DNA from: Epiperipatus broadwayi
Lineage: Eukaryota > Onychophora > Udeonychophora > Euonychophora > Peripatidae
Length of the DNA: 64,000 bases
Assembly (NCBI GenBank): GCA_028023455.1
Contig: JAQFVV010006727.1
Span: 334,501 to 398,500 of the forward strand
Direction: 5' to 3'
The first letter of the stretch is position 1. The number at the start of each line of letters is the position of its first letter. Both the position numbers and the translations under genes were made by a program. Below the pieces are notes generated by a model, which did no database searches, was not told where the DNA came from, and saw nothing but the letters and a program-made list of their open reading frames with translations. Below are positions 58,445 to 64,000 of this stretch, piece after piece.

Positions 58445-60545
58445 GATATTGCATCAGGATCAAAGTATTACTTAGTGTACTGGAGGAACTCCAAGTGCCT
58501 TTGGCATACCTCTAGATGATAGAGAACCTACTTCACAATCAGGAGGTATTTCTCTCTCTCGATGGTAGAGTGGCTCCAGGATTTCGGGCCGGTATTTCCA
58601 TTCCTCAGGGCTCACCACTAAATACTCTCCTCTTCACAGCCTATGTGAACCCATTACTGCTAAGCATTGAGGTTGTCTTTCCTGGGATAGCTATCCCTAT
58701 GTTGAGGGAGAACATTCACCATATTTCCTATATGGATGATGTGGTGGTGTTCCTCTCATCTTGGGATGAGTTCACTAGGCTTGAGGAACTCCTGGACCAA
58801 TTTTCTCACAAATTCGGTCTCAGAGTAAACAGAGCAAAATCGGTCACATGGCCAACTCTATCAGGCAAGCAAATACCAGGTGTGTTTGAAGCCCCCCTCA
58901 GAAATTTCTCGGCTTCCCTCTAGCCTCCCCCCATCCATTGTGAGAAGGGAACTCGAAGCTTCCTTATTAGCTAAGGTCAATTCTACAATAACATCATTAT
59001 CTAAGGTCTACCTGTCCTTGTTGGGAAAGGTAGCACTACTTAATGCTATAGTATTGCCCAAAATAACATATTATCTAGCAGGATTTTCCCCCACAGCCAA
59101 GTTTATCCAAAAAATTGAAACCTTATGCAGAAAACTTTGCTGGGGAGGCAAGACTCCCATCATCAGCCTCAACATATTACAAAAAACCCAAGCTTCTTAA
59201 TGGCCTTAGCCTTCAATTGCTGAAGATTTTTTACCTCCAACGAACTCATAATATACTATTCAAGATTTTTAAGGATAATCCCAATATAGAATGCCTCTTC
59301 CCCATGGAAAAGGTAGAACCTACCGATTGACCTCCACCTAGATGGAGAAGCATTTGGCTACAAAAGCAAGTTACGGTGATTATTCAAAACTTCCAGTCGT
59401 CGGTTTTCCTTTTTCAGGGGAAATTATCATATTGGGAAGTTTATTGATTAAGGTTTCCCGGAAAAACTAAATTCGTTAATATACTTCCAATAGGAATCTC
59501 TCGATTTTCCAAATTAACAAAATTCATCAAACTGAGTGCTAAATTTGATTTTTTAATAAAAATCATCCTCGGAGCACTCCCCACAGGGACCTTTCTCCAC
59601 TACCCAAGGGGTTACAACATCAACCCCCTTTGTCCCCTATATAACAAACAGGAGGAGTCCATTGACCACATTCTGGATCAATGTGATTCATGGACTTATC
59701 TCCGTAATACAGCGTTAGACCGGATAAATGGCAATGACCCAGCTAACATTTCTCTTAAGGCCGCAATTAAAAAGGGTCAATTCGAAACAATAAGACTGGC
59801 CACTTTCATTAACTTCTCAATTTGGACTGCTAGATGAAGCATGATATTTGATCATGGCTGTGATGACTCATTGGTTAATCGATTTTTCAAATCCCTCTAC
59901 TAGATAAAAGATGAGGATAAATGAACTTGTCAGCCTTGGCTAATTGACCAAACCTGGAGCCAGATGTGGCTAGAGACTTAATTCATGTATTTCTAGGCCT
60001 AAAACTTGAACTTTCTCCCATCCACTCAATAAATAATATATCCCATCTCTCACTAAGAATAATCTAAACTTTAACTATGAAGATCTTTCATACATCCTAT
60101 ATATTTAATACATAAACTTTCCATTAATTCCATTCTGTATAATTAATTTACCTATATCAACTTGTAAATATTGTTATAGTCCTCATTACTCTTTGTGTCA
60201 GGATAGTCATTAATCAGTGAAATTTACAAACCTTATATATAGGTTTCATTTACTTTATATTCCTAGCTAATTATGCATATAACACACTGCCTTAAGGCAT
60301 AGAGTAATCTTTGATTTTATTTATACATACTTACATTAATTAATTATCTATCATAATTTTCTTATGCAGCTCTTGAGACCATGTTATTGATCTAATACAA
60401 CTTTTGATTTTTCTATATACATAGTTTGCATACCACATTTATATGTATACATTGAAACTTTCTTATTGACATAATTTTATATTATCATTGTTGTTTTTTG
60501 TATCTATTCTAAGGTGTAAATAAAGTTTTAATTTTGAAAGTAAAA
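58445..60545 (+). mobile_element. Tx1/L1-like LINE, 5'-truncated, relatively young
   Basis: Higher G+C than its surroundings. Carries RT finger-palm to C-terminus (58450-59980) and a 3' UTR ending at AATAAA (60519-60524) plus TTTTGAAAG. Homologous to 24040-24935. Four or five frameshifts and stops break a single coding path. The long readable pieces show it is less decayed than the other LINEs here. I see no clear target duplication. Confidence 0.75.
58450..59985 (+). pseudogene. Tx1/L1-like reverse transcriptase pseudogene
   Basis: The 58516-58923 frame has GISIPQGSPLNTLLFTAYVN (RT block with G.PQG.PLSP...) and ISYMDDVVVFLSSWDEF, where YMDD is the catalytic box, intact. RVNRAKSVTW follows. 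A frameshift near 58900 leads to LLGKVALLNAIVLPKITYYL and CRKLCWGGKTP (about 59130), typical of the L1/Tx1 thumb region. Further on, LIKIILGALPTGTFLHYPRG, CPLYNKQEESIDHILDQC (zinc knuckle) and ETIRLATFINFSIWTAR. With the 5' part gone and frames shifted it is dead, although the local catalytic core is preserved. Confidence 0.8.
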
Positions 60546-60736
60546 TAGAACTTTTGCAATAATAGTAAAAGAGGAGCCAATTATAATAAGTAATGGTCGT
60601 AGCTCATTTAAAAAAGAAATAATGTATGTTTTGTTTTTTATTTTACTTTTTGAGTGTTGATATTACAATCAATAGATATAATAATAATTTTGATTTTGAC
60701 TATTATATTTAATCAAACATAAAAATTTTAACACAT

Positions 60737-60855
60737 GTCAAGCGTTGTTAGCCGATAGGTCAGCGCAGCCGCCTTGCAAACAAGCAGTTGTTTGCAGACG
60801 ATTGTTGCGGGGTTTGCCTCCTGGCCGATGCTATGACATATGGAAAAAAAAAAAA
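60737..60855 (+). repeat. tRNA-derived SINE (family 1) with 8-bp target duplication
   Basis: TAACACAT flanks it at 60729-60736 and 60856-60863. The head AGCCGATAGGTCAGCGCAGC, the GCCGATGCTATGACA end and A12 match the copies at 27490 and 48405. The B box is damaged (GGGGTTTGCCTCC) and an insertion sits in the anticodon region, so this copy is unlikely to be transcribed by Pol III. Confidence 0.75.
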
Positions 60856-60863
60856 TAACACAT

Positions 60864-63800
60864 TAATTCTGGTAAAGTGTGCAATTTTATTAGACTATTT
60901 TCAAAAATTAAAACCAAAAATATTTTTTGATATTTTTCCTGTACAGTTTTCATTTTAATAAAATAACAAATGTCCACAAAGTAGTCTTAAATTATTAAAT
61001 AATGAGCACCCAATTCAACATATATGCATACATTTTTTTCAGATTCATCATCTCCAGTTACAAACTAAGTAACATAGAAATAAAATGTTTTTTTTTTTCA
61101 TAGCTATCACTGATAATTTATAATCCCTATGCAAAATTTCTTGCAAGGATAGGATATAAAAATAAAAATAAAAATTGAAGTCATTTTTATTATTTTATTT
61201 AAAATAGGTATATATTCTTTTTAGTATTTAATTCATAATTCAGAAATAAATATTTCCTTTAGGTTTTAAAATTAGAAATAATTATCTTCACTTCTTTTTT
61301 TTTTCTTTGATTGCCTGCAACTCTTGTCTTTAAATTTTCACAGACCAATTGAAATACAAAATTTGTCCAAACCAAATAAATATCAATATATTTATTTATA
61401 AAATCAAAATAATTAAATGATAACTTTTTATAATAAATTAATGATTACAAAACACTTCCCTTTGCATGTCTTTAATGCATTCTTAAGGCTGCTGTCCCTT
61501 TTAACTTTTTTTTTAATTCTCTTATGCCACCTCTAGCACTAATTGAACAGTTTTATGATTAATAGCAAAAATTGGAAGCAAAATTTGTATTAATTTATTA
61601 GTTTTAAAAAAAAAATATGAAGATGGCAATACATAAAGATATAGTAATTCAAAGGAGTCAACATGCCACTGAATACAAAGAAATCGACAATGTCATTGAT
61701 TGGTAATTTGTTTGAGATAGTTTTACTTTTCTTATTTCAGAAAGAAAAAGTGTATATTTTCTATAGTTTATTTACAAATTTATACTTATTTATGCAACAT
61801 ATTTGTAAAATATTTTTTTAAAACCAAAAATACTCATGATTTCAATCAAATTCCATTTGAAGGAGTTTATTTTAAAGAAGACAAGTCAAACAAAATTCTC
61901 ATTATGGGAAGCAAAGTTATGATTAATAAAATCACTGCAAATTTTCTTATATTTTAAAAATTATAAGTTTAATTTTAAATTTTAGAACAGATTTGTATTA
62001 TGATGTTTGAACAAAAATTTCTTTGGATTTTAAAAATGGAGTTCAGATAATAAATAATTCTTTCAATTTTTTATTTAATCAGCAAAGGCAATCTTCCAAT
62101 AAAAAAAAAGGTTGTTCTTATTATATATTTCATATTAGAACTTTTTTTTTTCTATATTTGCAAAGTTAAAATATCTTTTTAAATGCTTTTCATTTATAAA
62201 CTTATATCTGTAATAAATAATGCAAAGGTTATCAGAATAAATAAAGGTGTAATTGTAAAAGTAAAATATTGCAAATACAATTGAATCTGACACAAGAGAC
62301 TATCAAAATAAAGCTGGTAGTGAATGAATTAATTAAAAATAATCTTATATAATTATTGTGATATTAACAGTACATATATAGGATGTTTACAGACAATCAT
62401 ATATTTTGTATTAATAAGGGTGGATTATTTGGAATTATTATATTCAATTTGAATATAAGACAAGTTGCATGGGGTAAAAAAGAATTGATATATTTAAAAC
62501 AGTATTTCAACTTTTGTCTATTAATCCAAATTTATAAATATAGAACAATTCTAAAAAAAATTTTCTTGGTTGTTTTAGTAAAGCAATCCCATCTCTAATA
62601 ATGGATACTATTCATTCAATTATTTCAATCTATTTGATGACAATTTTTTAAATTATTAAAATGGAAATTGAAAACCTCTTCTTATTCTACTATATGCATT
62701 TAATTACTTGAACAGCAAATTTTTCAGACAGATTCAAAATATGCAAAGAAAAAATTCCAAGTATAAAAGGCTGTTTCCAGAGGATTTAAATGGAAATGCT
62801 ATTACTACATCAAAGATATTCAAAAATCATATAACTTTTATCTGTGAAAATATTTGAGTAAACATATACAGACATCTATATATGTATACACAATGTAAAA
62901 TATTTGAATAAACATACACGCATATCTATATATGTACACACACAAAATGTAAAACAAAAAAATTAAATGAAAAAAGAAATTCACATAGTTCACTTTCAAT
63001 ATGCATAGACATATACAGTCAGTGTACCTGAATTGTTTATTTGTGAGATTTGAATACAGGATTATTTGTGAGCAATGGAAAACTCCTATTGATGAAGATT
63101 AAGTTTATTTTCTTAGTTAGACTCTGCCAAAATAATGTTTGTAGTCGTAAAAGCTATTTTCCAGCAAATCATTTCACATTTATATATATAATACGAATAC
63201 AGCAAATATATACACACACATACTTACAGCAAAAAAGAATCAATAGAATTTTTAATCAATAGGTTCTATCTAATCTATATGCTAAACTGGGATATCAAAA
63301 AATTTACATCATTCAAAAATACCAAAGAATTAAATAAAATTAAAATATTATCAAGTTCAGTTCAAATAATCATATTAAATTAATATACATTGGAGAGGTT
63401 TAATGTATTTCTTTTTTATTACAAATTGTGAGATTGCATCACTTTTTACGTTTTTTAAAAATTATTTTTGCATGGATATTCCCCACTTGTTTTGTGTTAC
63501 TACATATACTTTATTTTTTGACAAAGTCTAGCTCTTGACAAACTGGATTTATTTTATAAATTTTAAGTGAAGACATGAGAAATGTGAGATGCTGAGAGAG
63601 GAGAAAAGGTTAAGCAGTATAATTTTAAAGGCATGAAAGAAACCAGGTTATTGACTGAGAAGATAATTAAATTCAAATTAATACATGAGAATTAAATATG
63701 TTAACATCAAAAAAACGACTTATCTTCACTAAGCAAATGAAAGAAAACTATCTTATAATTAATATCACATAACATGGCTCATGAAAAAAAATGCAAATAT

Positions 63801-64000
63801 TAAGGGAAATAATAGTAATAACCATACTAATAATGTAATACATTCAAAAGAATAACAAATGTAACAAAAGAAAGTAAATAAAGTATAGAAAAAAGTAAAT
63901 GATGGCTAATTTGCAACAGGCCAAGTTCCTACAATAATTAAAATGCCAAACAATAATAATACCGATATAAGTAATGAAATAAAAGCAACGACTGTGAAAA
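60864..64000. other. AT-rich; 50-bp tandem pair at 62847-62946
   Basis: Two 50-bp units start AAAATATTTGAGTAAACATA (62847) and AAAATATTTGAATAAACATA (62897), each followed by CATCTATATATGTA-like sequence. The rest of the stretch has poly(A)/(T) runs, short chance frames and no recognisable gene or repeat boundary. Confidence 0.55.

Noticed and set aside
1-64000. CRISPR arrays, bacterial operons, ribosome-binding sites, organellar inserts
   Set aside because: The sequence is eukaryotic in character. The regular repeats seen are microsatellites, minisatellites or transposon arms, and no mitochondrial or plastid gene is recognisable.

Overview
The window is very A+T-rich (about three quarters by eye) eukaryotic DNA. 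It has long poly(A)/poly(T) runs, (TA)n, (CA)n and (GA)n microsatellites, and no open frame longer than about 135 codons. I find no intact host protein gene, no rRNA, no operon-like structure and no CRISPR array. The content is intergenic or intronic sequence of an animal, most likely an invertebrate with an AT-rich genome. That rests on the transposon mixture: several LINE clades, a Penelope-like element, tRNA-derived SINEs, and hAT, mariner, pogo and Merlin DNA transposons. I cannot name the species.

Layout. 1-10 kb: a TIR-bounded DNA element (1.04-2.12 kb), a possible RTE scrap, a LINE 3' end (6.6-7.0 kb) and a pogo-like element with TA target duplication (7.72-8.85 kb). 10-16 kb: a short hairpin, a Merlin/ISXO2-type transposon with a readable dead transposase (12.4-13.8 kb), and a 2-kb solo LTR (13.98-15.93 kb). 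17.7-21.6 kb: the longest LINE remnant, on the minus strand, with SGNH-hydrolase, endonuclease, reverse transcriptase and C-terminal zinc-knuckle pieces. 21.9-30.7 kb: tRNA-derived SINEs, a fold-back MITE and a Tx1/L1-like LINE tail. 30.8-32.9 kb: a second solo LTR related to the first.

33.3-38.6 kb is a nest. An unidentified relic with C2H2-finger spacing is split by a complete but dead hAT (34.0-37.7 kb). That hAT was in turn hit by a 1.18-kb composite repeat (34.5-35.7 kb) flanked by 11-bp target duplications. The composite carries two direct copies and one inverted copy of a hammerhead-ribozyme motif, spaced 454 nt. It resembles animal retrozymes or Penelope-type pLTRs and is the most interesting object here.

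38.6-64 kb: a second fold-back insertion with two 334-nt arms and 14-bp target duplications (39.8-40.6 kb), a mariner relic, more SINEs, a Penelope-like RT plus GIY-YIG relic (49.6-50.8 kb), two RTE C-termini, a perfect 32-bp stem hairpin (54.6 kb), a hAT-like MITE and a younger Tx1/L1-like LINE (58.5-60.5 kb). The remainder is AT-rich filler in which I see nothing.

How the parts may work together. The non-autonomous pieces (SINEs, ribozyme repeats, MITEs, solo LTRs) would depend on enzymes of the LINE, Penelope and transposase families whose dead copies lie alongside. Everything coding is broken, so any activity now would have to be RNA-based (ribozymes, hairpins, Pol III heads) or supplied from elsewhere in the genome.
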